Positions 1 to 6,343 are shown, counted from the stretch's first letter. The stretch is 6,678 nucleotides of DNA from Syntrophomonadaceae bacterium (GCA_030627145.1 DAOUSQ010000060.1:1-6678), one strand, 5' to 3'. The notes: generated by a model not told the origin, from the sequence alone. Translations and numbers: made by a program.

Positions 1-696
1 CTCTTTTTGTTTTATCTCCCCCTGGTGGTATTGACACTGGTCCTGGGAATACAAAGGGCAGAGTTAGCAAATCTGATGCCCCTTGGCCATGTCAGCTTTC
101 GTAATTTCGCTTATGCAGGCTTTCAACCCTTGTGGCATATAGGAAGCCTTATGACTATTCTTAGCCTGGCATATTTTTCCGATAACCGCAGTAAAATTCC
201 CCGGATACTTTTTACAGCTTTGATATCTTTAATATTATTGTCGTCTTTAATGACAATCATCTCTATTATTAACCAGGGACCATTCTTGACTTCTGAGCTA
301 ACCTTCCCTCTTTTTGATATCGCCCGTGCCACTTCCATAGGCGGCTTTATAAGGAATATAGAAATTATATTTATATCTATATTTTTAGCCGGGATTTTTG
401 TTACCATTTCCATACACTGGTTTATGGCCTGCTACACCTGTCAGCAGGTCTTCCAGTTAAAAGAATACCGTTTTCTGGCAGCACCCACAGCGCTTATCCT
501 GGGCTTTTCGTCAACACTAATAAGTCCCAACATAGATATATTGTTTATTATCTGGGAAAAGATTGCCTCGTTTCTTTTCAGTTTCTTCTATATAGGCATA
601 CCCCTCCTGCTGGCTGGGATACTACTATTTAAACCTCCGTTAGACCCACAGGTGGGTAACGGCCTGCAGGCTCCCGGGAATAGAAGTGAGGAGTGA
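1..696 (+). CDS. gerB: Spore germination permease, GerAB/GerKB family (5' end cut by window)
   Basis: This is the C-terminal 231 residues of a multi-pass inner-membrane protein; the frame is open at base 1, so the TTG at base 7 is not the real start. Family members (APC-like spore permeases, GerAB/GerBB/GerKB) are about 360-370 residues, so roughly 130 residues are missing. They form the integral-membrane B subunit of Ger germinant receptors in the spore inner membrane and take part in sensing small-molecule germinants. Hydrophobic segments fall near residues 3-16, 43-59, 67-90, 121-145, 157-175 and 186-210. Family signatures are visible: MPLGH at 26-30, FPLFDIARATSIGGF at 102-116 followed by an Arg and Glu (R118, E121), then CQQVFQLKEYR at 147-157. 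The tail is short and polar. No germination gene follows on this strand, so if this is a ger operon, B is its last gene and A and C lie outside the window. The germinant cannot be predicted. Confidence 0.85.
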   Translation, partial: LFLFYLPLVVLTLVLGIQRAELANLMPLGHVSFRNFAYAGFQPLWHIGSLMTILSLAYFSDNRSKIPRILFTALISLILLSSLMTIISIINQGPFLTSELTFPLFDIARATSIGGFIRNIEIIFISIFLAGIFVTISIHWFMACYTCQQVFQLKEYRFLAAPTALILGFSSTLISPNIDILFIIWEKIASFLFSFFYIGIPLLLAGILLFKPPLDPQVGNGLQAPGNRSEE

Positions 697-700
697 GGGG

Positions 701-3700
701 CTATATCATCTCCAATACCCCTTCCAGCGCTTTAATTGAATTTCCTTCCCTCTGCACCAGCAGAGTATAGTCGTTTATTTTTTTAATTTTAGACCCATTT
801 GCTTGTGGATTAAAATCTGCCGGAAGGCTTTTCGCCAGTTTTATTTCTATCTGGCGTCCCTTTTTGCGAAGAGTTTTTATTTCCTTGTCCCTGGCCGTAA
901 TCCTCAGTGAAGCTATGCGCAAGAAATTTTCTACCGGCCCGGGTAAATTACCAAAGCGGTCAAGGAGTTCTTTTTTTATATCATTTATTTCCTCCTGTTC
1001 AAGTGCCAACAGTAAGCGCCGGTAAACCCTCATTTTGGTCCCCGGATCAGGAATGTAACTGTCAGGAATATAATAATCAACATCAATATCAAACTGGGTA
1101 TTAAATTCTTTGCGAGGACTCTGTCCCTTCAAGCGGGCAGTCTCCTGCTCTAGGAGGCGGCAGTACATATCAAAACCTACTGCCTGGATATATCCATGTT
1201 GTTCCGCCCCAAGAATGTTACCAGCTCCCCTTATTTCTAAATCCCTTAAAGCTATTTTCATTCCCGAACCCAATTCATTGAACTCCTTTATAGCATTCAG
1301 CCGCTTTTGAGCAGCTTCAGTTATGACCCGGTCCCGGCGATAAGTGAGATAAGCATATGCTATATGATTTGAGCGCCCAACCCTTCCTCTTAATTGATAT
1401 AACTGGGCCAACCCCATTTTATCTGCTTCATCCACTATTATGGTATTAACATTGGGCATATCCAGGCCGGATTCAATTATGGTAGTACATAAAAACACCT
1501 GGAACTCCCCCTTAAGAAACTTCATCATAACACTGGCCAGTTCATCTTCCTTCATTCGACCATGTCCTGTACCTATTGTAACCTGTGGGAGAATTTCTGC
1601 CAGTTTCTGTTCAACTTCATAGATATCCTCAATGCGATTATGAACAAAAAAAACCTGACCGTTACGTTCTATTTCGTTCATTACTGCATCGGCTATTATT
1701 TCCTCATTATATTCCATGACATAAGTTGTAATAGGGTAACGCTCCGGTGGAGGGGTATCTATTATACTAAAATCCCTTAATCCCGAAAGAGACATTTGCA
1801 GGCTCCTGGGTATGGGAGTAGCTGAAAGACTTATTACGTCTACCATTTCTTTTAAGGTTTTTATTTTTTCTTTCTGCGCAACTCCAAAGCGGTGTTCTTC
1901 ATCTATTACTAAGAGTCCTAAATCCTTGAACTGAACATCCCTTGAAAACAGTCGGTGGGTGCCAATTACAATATCTATTACACCTCTTTTTAAGTCAGCA
2001 ATTATCTTTTTTTGCTCACCAGCAGACCTGAAACGACTTAGCACTTCAACGGTAGTCGGATATTTTTCAAATCTTTGGGTAAAAGATTGAAAATGTTGTT
2101 CAGCAAGAACTGTTGTGGGAACCAGAATAGCTACCTGTTTTCCATCCATAACAGCCTTAAAAGCTGCCCGCATGGCCACTTCGGTTTTCCCATACCCAAC
2201 ATCACCGCAGATAAGCCGGTCCATGGGACGACTGCTTTCCATATCCCTTTTTACATCACTTATCGCCTTTAATTGATCAGGGGTTTCCTCATAAGGAAAA
2301 TCATCTTCAAACTGCCTCTGCCATGGAGTATCCGGTGAAAATGCAAATCCTTCCCGGGTTTCCCGGCTGGCATAAAGATGAAGCAGCTCTTCGGCCATTT
2401 TCTGGATAGATTCTGATACTTTCTTCCTGGTTTTTCCCCACGCTGTACCGCCGAGTTTGCTTAATCGAGGTTCTTTTTCCCCTGATGATGTGTATTTATA
2501 TAAGAGGTAAAGTTTATCGACCGGAAGGTATAGTTTGTCTGTTCCCGCATACTGTAATAGAATATATTCCTGGGTTATCCCATTATTCTCTATTCTGGTA
2601 ACTCCTCTAAAAATACCTATTCCATGATTTTCATGGACTACATAATCTCCTAGTTTTAAGTCTTCAACCAGCAATCGTTCTTCAACCTTTTTATGCCTTT
2701 TAGCAGAACTAACTGGTTTTTTCCCCCATATATCTTTCTCTGAAATCAGAGCAATTTCAAGGGTTTGACTGCTAAAACCCGTTTCAACAACATTATCTGT
2801 AAATTCAATACCTGTTAAATGCCTATCACTAAGGTCCTTTTTTATTTGTTCCCTGGCAGCTCTGCTTTTTATGGCAAGTTGAACAGTATATTTCTTTTCC
2901 AGCCATTCTTTAACTCGAGAGAAAAATATTTCATAATTGTTATAAAAGTGCTCCATTTCTTTCTGGGATATATGTTCCATTAAAGCTACCTGGACCTGGG
3001 GAATATTGCCGGGAAAAAAAGAATGGTAAATTACTTTACGTGAGCTTATGTGTTGAGTAAGGTTTTCACGACTTACTAGTGCCAGTTCCCTTACATTTTT
3101 TTCTTCCTTTCGAGCCTCATTTATCATTTTCCTGTATCTTTTTATACTTCTATCATAAGTCCGGTAAAAATCACGTGGCTCATCAAAAAAAACAGGTGTG
3201 CCTTCATCCAGGTAATCGAACAAGGAAGCATCTAAAGTATCTTCATAAAGTTCGTCAGCAGGAATGATTTTTACCATAGATTCTGATTTACCCGATCTCT
3301 GGCTATTTACGTCAAACCTGCGAATAGATTCAATATAGTCACCAAATAGCTCAATCCTGCATGGTTCTTTGTCACTCAAGGGATAAATATCCACTAGACC
3401 CCCGCGTACTGCAAATTCCCCTGGACCAGTGACAGTATCAACTCGTTTAAAGCCTCCACTGACCAGCTGCCTTAATATAACATCCAGTGGTTTTTCATCT
3501 CCAGTTGCAAGCACAAAAATATTTTTTTTCATCTGCAAAGGAGAAAGGAAGTAATACATAAGTGATGCTGGTGTAGCTATAATAAATGCTTTAGGTTTTG
3601 GATGCAGCAGGCATTCTTGTAAAGTTAAAATACGACTCATCTCAGCATAAGAATAATTTTCTTTCATGAAAACAAAATCACGGCCCAGAAACATGAATAT

Positions 3701-3919
3701 TCTATCCCTGTCAACAAATTCCTGTAAATCCTGGGCCAGATTATAGGCTCTTTCTTCATTGGCTACTAGGCATAAGATCTTGGTTTTGTTTTCTTTATAT
3801 AATTCATTATATAATTCATTTAAGAAAAAACTTTTTGAGGTCCCTGCCAATCCGGTCAGGAGACTACTCTGCTGGTTTTTTATTACTTCTTTTACTGCAT
3901 TTAGTAAACGTCTGTCCAA
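701..3919 (-). CDS. mfd: Transcription-repair coupling factor Mfd
   Basis: Mfd is a double-stranded-DNA translocase that pushes stalled RNA polymerase off lesions and recruits UvrA. All parts are present (numbered from the TTG at 3919; 1072 residues, versus 1177 in B. subtilis). The UvrB-like N-terminal module has GLAGTSKS at 23-30 and GPGEFAVRGGLVDIYP at 165-180. The RNA-polymerase-interacting domain starts near GDYVVHENHGIG at 424-435. The motor has Walker A GDVGYGKTE 572-580, DEEH 673-676, SATPIPR 699-705 and QLRGRVGRS 842-850. The translocation (TRG) region has RGAGNILGAEQHG at 897-909, and the C-terminal autoinhibitory domain begins near 943. Start choice: TTG at 3919 sits 6 nt after GGGGAGG. 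The upstream in-frame ATG (3934) and GTG (3967, 1088 residues) have no clear ribosome binding site. No frameshift or lost motif is seen. The shorter length comes mainly from the poorly conserved stretch before the RNAP-binding domain. A roughly 500-bp gap separates it from fin, so it may have its own promoter. Confidence 0.97.
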   Translation of the reverse strand: MDRRLLNAVKEVIKNQQSSLLTGLAGTSKSFFLNELYNELYKENKTKILCLVANEERAYNLAQDLQEFVDRDRIFMFLGRDFVFMKENYSYAEMSRILTLQECLLHPKPKAFIIATPASLMYYFLSPLQMKKNIFVLATGDEKPLDVILRQLVSGGFKRVDTVTGPGEFAVRGGLVDIYPLSDKEPCRIELFGDYIESIRRFDVNSQRSGKSESMVKIIPADELYEDTLDASLFDYLDEGTPVFFDEPRDFYRTYDRSIKRYRKMINEARKEEKNVRELALVSRENLTQHISSRKVIYHSFFPGNIPQVQVALMEHISQKEMEHFYNNYEIFFSRVKEWLEKKYTVQLAIKSRAAREQIKKDLSDRHLTGIEFTDNVVETGFSSQTLEIALISEKDIWGKKPVSSAKRHKKVEERLLVEDLKLGDYVVHENHGIGIFRGVTRIENNGITQEYILLQYAGTDKLYLPVDKLYLLYKYTSSGEKEPRLSKLGGTAWGKTRKKVSESIQKMAEELLHLYASRETREGFAFSPDTPWQRQFEDDFPYEETPDQLKAISDVKRDMESSRPMDRLICGDVGYGKTEVAMRAAFKAVMDGKQVAILVPTTVLAEQHFQSFTQRFEKYPTTVEVLSRFRSAGEQKKIIADLKRGVIDIVIGTHRLFSRDVQFKDLGLLVIDEEHRFGVAQKEKIKTLKEMVDVISLSATPIPRSLQMSLSGLRDFSIIDTPPPERYPITTYVMEYNEEIIADAVMNEIERNGQVFFVHNRIEDIYEVEQKLAEILPQVTIGTGHGRMKEDELASVMMKFLKGEFQVFLCTTIIESGLDMPNVNTIIVDEADKMGLAQLYQLRGRVGRSNHIAYAYLTYRRDRVITEAAQKRLNAIKEFNELGSGMKIALRDLEIRGAGNILGAEQHGYIQAVGFDMYCRLLEQETARLKGQSPRKEFNTQFDIDVDYYIPDSYIPDPGTKMRVYRRLLLALEQEEINDIKKELLDRFGNLPGPVENFLRIASLRITARDKEIKTLRKKGRQIEIKLAKSLPADFNPQANGSKIKKINDYTLLVQREGNSIKALEGVLEMI

Positions 3920-3925
3920 GCCTAT

Positions 3926-3932
3926 CCTCCCC
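3926..3932 (-). promoter_or_regulatory. Shine-Dalgarno that favours a TTG start for mfd
   Basis: On the minus strand GGGGAGG is followed by a 6-nt spacer and TTG (3919-3917). It is the only strong ribosome binding site near the start of the mfd frame. The ATG at 3934-3932 overlaps it and cannot use it. The GTG at 3967-3965 is preceded by an A/T-rich stretch with no purine-rich site. Confidence 0.6.
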
Positions 3933-4106
3933 ATAGATAAAGGTGGACACCAATAATTGGCCTCCACTCTATTGTTTTTAATTAATGAATTTTGCCATTA
4001 CCTTAAACGGTTTTGCTTTTACTGTTATTATTATATTTTTAATCAATTTTAATAAGTCACATTATATTTTCAACTATCGCAGTTGACATATGTTGCGACA
4101 CAAGTG

Positions 4107-4412
4107 AATAGACGCGGGTTCGCTTTGCTCACACGCGGAATTTTTAGATTTATGCGGGTTTTTTTATTAATAGTTTCCATATTAACATAGGCTTTTTGGA
4201 GTAAGACTTTTTTAGGGGTCTTAAGAATTTTATTTTTTGGCGGAAGCTTAAGCTTCCGCTATACATGAAATCAATAAAAAGTACTTAAAGCGAATATTTT
4301 TTTAATCATCTACTGAAATTATGGGGTTCTCTAAAGCTAAAAAATCAAAATAAAGATCCGCGTTAATCCGCGCCCGAAGGATCTGCGTGCGACGGAGTCG
4401 CCAGCGTCTATT
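4107..4412. repeat. Possible MITE/REP-like palindromic element
   Basis: The ends are exact inverted repeats, AATAGACGC (4107-4115) and GCGTCTATT (4404-4412). Read inward, both arms share a layout: the 9-bp end, a 15-17 nt hairpin-prone segment, ACGC, then TGCGGG or ACGCGG, and a T-rich run ending TTTATT. Within the right arm, GCGAC-gga-GTCGC (4389-4401) and AGATCC/GGATCT (4354-4384) can form hairpins. In the left arm, CGCG/CGCG closes a loop of about 17 nt. A perfect 20-bp palindrome (4240-4259) lies 10 bp from the exact midpoint. The arms are clearly more GC-rich than the AT-rich flanks. There is no open reading frame worth calling, and no clear target-site duplication. The family assignment is inference; only one copy is in this window. 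Confidence 0.45.
4240..4259. repeat. Perfect 20-bp palindrome
   Basis: GCGGAAGCTTAAGCTTCCGC equals its own reverse complement. As RNA it could fold into an 8-bp stem with a TTAA loop. There is no T-run after it on the minus strand (CCAAAAAAT follows) or on the plus strand (TATACATG follows), so it is not a standard intrinsic terminator. It lies close to the centre of the 4107-4412 element. Confidence 0.85.
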
Positions 4413-4467
4413 TAAATAATATTGTTGTGCAGTTTATGTTAAGTGTGAAACTTGGGTTATATATTAA

Positions 4468-4632
4468 TTAGTTGTAGTAATGAAGATTGCTAAAATAATG
4501 CTCCTCTTTTAAACCCATTTCAAGAGCACATTCATCACAAATACCTCTTAATTCCAGAACCCCTTCCTGTCCACCAACTTCAGAAATATTAAAAACCTTT
4601 TCACAGTATTCACAGATATAATAGACCTTCAT
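4468..4632 (-). CDS. fin: Fin-like small double-CxxC protein (putative anti-sigma-F factor)
   Basis: This 54-residue gene starts at ATG 4632 and ends at TAA 4470-4468. The protein begins MKVYYICEYC and has two CxxC pairs, C7/C10 and C32/C35, suited to one zinc ion, plus an aromatic/histidine-rich end (HYF at 45-47, HYYN at 51-54). In B. subtilis, fin (yabK) sits exactly between spoVC/pth and mfd. Its product, of about 75 residues, also has two cysteine pairs and an HY-rich tail. It binds sigma-F in the forespore and helps the switch to sigma-G. Position plus cysteine pattern support the call; overall similarity looks modest and the region between the CxxC pairs is shorter. The start has a strong GGGAGGTGAG ribosome binding site 8 nt upstream, lying partly in a hairpin. 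It follows pth by 63 nt and is probably cotranscribed with it. The alternative is an unrelated zinc-ribbon protein. Confidence 0.7.
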   Translation of the reverse strand: MKVYYICEYCEKVFNISEVGGQEGVLELRGICDECALEMGLKEEHYFSNLHYYN

Positions 4633-4635
4633 TAA

Positions 4636-4680
4636 ACCTGCTCACCTCCCGTTTCTTTTATCTTCCCATGGTAAGCAGGT
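4636..4680 (-). promoter_or_regulatory. Hairpin overlapping the fin ribosome binding site
   Basis: In the pth-fin spacer the minus-strand RNA has ACCTGCTTACC (4680-4670) and GGTGAGCAGGT (4646-4636). They form an 11-bp stem (ten Watson-Crick pairs, one G-U) around a 23-nt loop. The 3' arm covers GGTGAG of the Shine-Dalgarno GGGAGGTGAG (4650-4641) and lies 3 nt before the ATG. No T-run follows, so it is not a terminator. Translational control is inferred; mRNA stabilisation or processing at the end of pth is the alternative. Confidence 0.55.
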
Positions 4681-4695
4681 AAATATGTATTATGC

Positions 4696-5247
4696 TTAAT
4701 TATACGCATTCATGGCAGTAGCTATACCATTTTTCACCCAGCATTCAACAGCATCGCCAGCTTTTTTCACTGTATTATTAATAAGAATTTTTTCTTCTTT
4801 TGAAGGTTCTCCAAGTACCCAATCAATTGCTTCATCGGGAGCTTTGCCAATCCCAATACGAATACGGGGGAAATCTTTTGTCCCAAGGGATTCACAAATA
4901 GAACCCATTCCTTTATGTCCCCCGGTTCCTCCAAATGCTCGAATCCGTAGAACACCTGGTTTAAGATCCATATCATCATATACAACTATAAGATCAGCTA
5001 AATCAAGTTTAAACCAGTTTACCAGGGGTTTAACAGCCCTGCCACTCAAATTCATATATGTTAGAGGCTTTACCAGCAGTACTTTCTCATTACCAATTCT
5101 TATATGAACTATCATAGCATCATATTTACTTTCCTCTTTTTCAATGGTATAACGACCTGCCAGTTCTTCAAGTACCTTGAATCCAACATTATGCCGGGTA
5201 TTTGTATATTTTTTTCCCGGGTTTCCGAGTCCAACAACGACTTTCAT
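4696..5247 (-). CDS. pth: Peptidyl-tRNA hydrolase (Pth / SpoVC)
   Basis: The enzyme cleaves the ester bond of peptidyl-tRNAs that drop off ribosomes, recycling tRNA; it is cytosolic and monomeric. The 183-residue length is usual. Signatures in order: GLGNPG at 6-11 with N9; TRHNVGF at 17-23 with catalytic base H19 (E. coli H20); KPLTYMNLSG at 60-69 with N66 (E. coli N68); YDDMDL at 90-95 with D91 (E. coli D93); GGTGGHKGM at 106-114; and FPRIRIGIGK further on. The position matching E. coli N114 is K112 here; Lys or Arg also occurs there in some family members as far as I recall. The frame stays open upstream to 5358, but the ATG at 5247 is the start: it is preceded by AGAGGGG at a 5-nt spacing, and GLGNPG then lies at the normal distance from the N-terminus. 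The fin-like gene follows after 63 nt. A ctc terminator upstream suggests pth has its own promoter. Confidence 0.97.
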   Translation of the reverse strand: MKVVVGLGNPGKKYTNTRHNVGFKVLEELAGRYTIEKEESKYDAMIVHIRIGNEKVLLVKPLTYMNLSGRAVKPLVNWFKLDLADLIVVYDDMDLKPGVLRIRAFGGTGGHKGMGSICESLGTKDFPRIRIGIGKAPDEAIDWVLGEPSKEEKILINNTVKKAGDAVECWVKNGIATAMNAYN

Positions 5248-5435
5248 ATTTTCCCCTCTATTATTTCTTCTTAATCCAAATCTTAAACGGATAACTATCA
5301 TTCTCCTTTTAGAAATGTTGTGAAAAACTCCCTCTAAGTGTATAAAAAAATAATACAAAAACCTATACCAACTTTATTATAGTGGTCTTGTTTATTCCCA
5401 ATGTAATTTGCAGGAAATTATATAAACTAAATATA

Positions 5436-5456
5436 GAAAAAAGCGAAGCTTTTTTC
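5436..5456. terminator. Symmetric AT-rich hairpin, possible bidirectional terminator
   Basis: GAAAAAAGC (5436-5444), loop GAA, GCTTTTTTC (5448-5456): a perfect 9-bp stem with the T-run inside the 3' arm on either strand. Only the two pairs next to the loop and the outermost pair are G-C, so it is weaker than the ctc terminator. On the minus strand it could act as a backup for ctc read-through. Confidence 0.4.
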
Positions 5457-5570
5457 AACAATAACTATTCTCTATTCTCTATTAACTAATAAAGCCAGAC
5501 CCTTCATCCACAGGAATAAATGCCTTTGATACTTTTTTATAGGACTTTTAGATATAATAACATTATTTGT

Positions 5571-5609
5571 AAAAAAATAAAAAGGATTGAGAAAATCGCA
5601 ATCCTTTTT
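5571..5609 (-). terminator. Intrinsic terminator of ctc
   Basis: On the minus strand AAAAAGGATTG (5609-5599), a 9-nt loop and CAATCCTTTTT (5589-5579) form a perfect 11-bp stem. It is followed by ATTTTTTT (5578-5571). It lies about 58 nt past the ctc stop codon. It probably ends the prs-ctc transcript and separates it from pth. Confidence 0.8.
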
Positions 5610-5666
5610 ATTTAAGTTGCTAATATATAACTTTATAACACCCTGAATAAAACGGGTTTTACAAAA

Positions 5667-6296
5667 TTATTCCTCAGTTGCTTCTCCTTCAGCTCCGGTA
5701 TCATCTGTTTCATCTACCGCTTCTACATCTTCAACAGCTTTAGATGGTGCTAGTACTGATGCTATTACAATACCAGGTTCACTTATAATTTCTATTTTTT
5801 CATCCACCTCTAGATCTCCTATTGTTATTTTATCCCCTATCTGTAAATTGGAAACATCACAGGTAATGTGATCAGGCAGATCTTGAGGCAGGCAGGAAAT
5901 CTCTACTTCTTTGGTCCCTGCCTGGAGTATCCCTCCTCTTTTAATAACCTCTTCTTCTCCACTTATATGAATAATTATACTACTGTTAACCTTTTCATTC
6001 ATATTTACAGTCAGGAAATCAATATGAATTACCTTTCCATTGAGTGGGTTCTTCTGTAAATCTCTAATTAATACCATATAGGGATTTTCCCTTTCAATTT
6101 CAAGAGAAAACAGCCCACGCGCACCGTGCCTATTAAATATCCTAATTACCTGTCTCTCGCTAAGAGCAATAGGAATAGCTTCTGTCCCATTTCCGTAAAT
6201 AACCCCTGGGATCTGTCCATCGCGTCTCATTTGTTTAAGATAGCCTTTGCTTTTTATAGTGCGTTTCTTACCGTTAAGTGTCTGTGCTAATGCCAC
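5667..6296 (-). CDS. ctc: Ribosomal protein L25, general stress protein Ctc (TL5 type)
   Basis: The protein binds 5S rRNA in the 50S subunit. At 209 residues it is the long Ctc/TL5 form, not the single-domain E. coli L25 of about 94. The N-terminal L25 domain (about 1-94) has RRDGQIPGVIYG at 24-35 and IRDLQKNPLNGKVIHIDF at 77-94. The C-terminal beta domain (about 95-185) has GGILQAGTKEVEISCLP at 121-137 and DVSNLQIGD at 147-155. The last 21 residues are an acidic tail, about half Asp/Glu. Start: GTG at 6296 has GGGG of AAGGGGTGA at a 7-nt spacing; the adjacent in-frame TTG (6299) would have only 4 nt and adds one residue. It lies downstream of prs, as in B. subtilis, where ctc is under sigma-B stress control. 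Here a sigma-A-like promoter is seen instead, with a leader of about 200 nt, and a strong terminator lies after the gene. Confidence 0.96.
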   Translation of the reverse strand: MALAQTLNGKKRTIKSKGYLKQMRRDGQIPGVIYGNGTEAIPIALSERQVIRIFNRHGARGLFSLEIERENPYMVLIRDLQKNPLNGKVIHIDFLTVNMNEKVNSSIIIHISGEEEVIKRGGILQAGTKEVEISCLPQDLPDHITCDVSNLQIGDKITIGDLEVDEKIEIISEPGIVIASVLAPSKAVEDVEAVDETDDTGAEGEATEE

Positions 6297-6300
6297 CAAA

Positions 6301-6309
6301 TCACCCCTT
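6301..6309 (-). promoter_or_regulatory. Shine-Dalgarno of ctc
   Basis: AAGGGGTGA on the minus strand matches the anti-Shine-Dalgarno partner with one mismatch. Its GGGG is 7 nt from GTG (6296) and 4 nt from TTG (6299), which favours the GTG. Confidence 0.55.
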
Positions 6310-6343
6310 ATATTTACTTCATCTTTAAAAACTAAACCATGAT

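Larger units (their letters stand above)
3968..4467. other. 500-bp noncoding region between fin and mfd
   Basis: No convincing gene is seen on either strand. The part next to mfd (3968-4106) is very AT-rich. On the minus strand it holds two TATAAT matches (4066-4061 and 4035-4030). The second has GTGACT 19 bp upstream (4060-4055), a weak candidate mfd promoter. The first is preceded by the dyad TCAACT-gcgat-AGTTGA (4086-4070). The remainder is largely the structured element 4107-4412. From 4413 to 4467 lies plain AT-rich sequence after the fin stop codon. I see no canonical stem plus T-run terminator for fin. Confidence 0.6.
5248..5666. other. 419-bp noncoding region between ctc and pth
   Basis: No gene is supported here. 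It holds the ctc terminator (5571-5609), a second symmetric hairpin (5436-5456), and a 7-bp tandem repeat of TATTCTC (about 2.6 copies, 5465-5483). On the minus strand a TATAAT (5381-5376) is a possible pth -10 box; the best -35 partner, TTACAT with a 19-bp spacer, is poor, so no pth promoter is called. The in-frame extension of pth across 5248-5358 is not used. Confidence 0.6.

Noticed and set aside
123..413. 96-codon open frame on the minus strand inside gerB
   Set aside because: It is antisense to conserved transmembrane sequence of the germination permease and resembles no known protein.
662..679. Adjacent short palindromes GCCTGCAGGC and TCCCGGGA at the end of gerB as a terminator
   Set aside because: Neither has a usable loop or a following T-run on either strand.
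907..2272. Several 60-72 codon plus-strand frames opposite mfd
   Set aside because: They are shadow frames of a well conserved helicase gene, with no ribosome binding sites or family resemblance.
4083..4111. TTGACA on the plus strand as a -35 box
   Set aside because: The hexamer 17 bp downstream (GAATAG) is a poor -10, and no plus-strand gene follows.
4658..4669. Four-codon ATG-GGA-AGA-TAA leader peptide in the loop before fin
   Set aside because: It has no ribosome binding site of its own and such a short frame is expected by chance.
4712..5107. 131-codon open frame on the plus strand
   Set aside because: It lies entirely opposite pth, whose protein has all family motifs; the plus-strand translation has no recognisable features or ribosome binding site.
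5248..5358. 37-residue N-terminal extension of pth
   Set aside because: The ATG at 5247 has AGAGGGG at good spacing and puts GLGNPG at the family-typical position; the extension includes upstream noncoding sequence.
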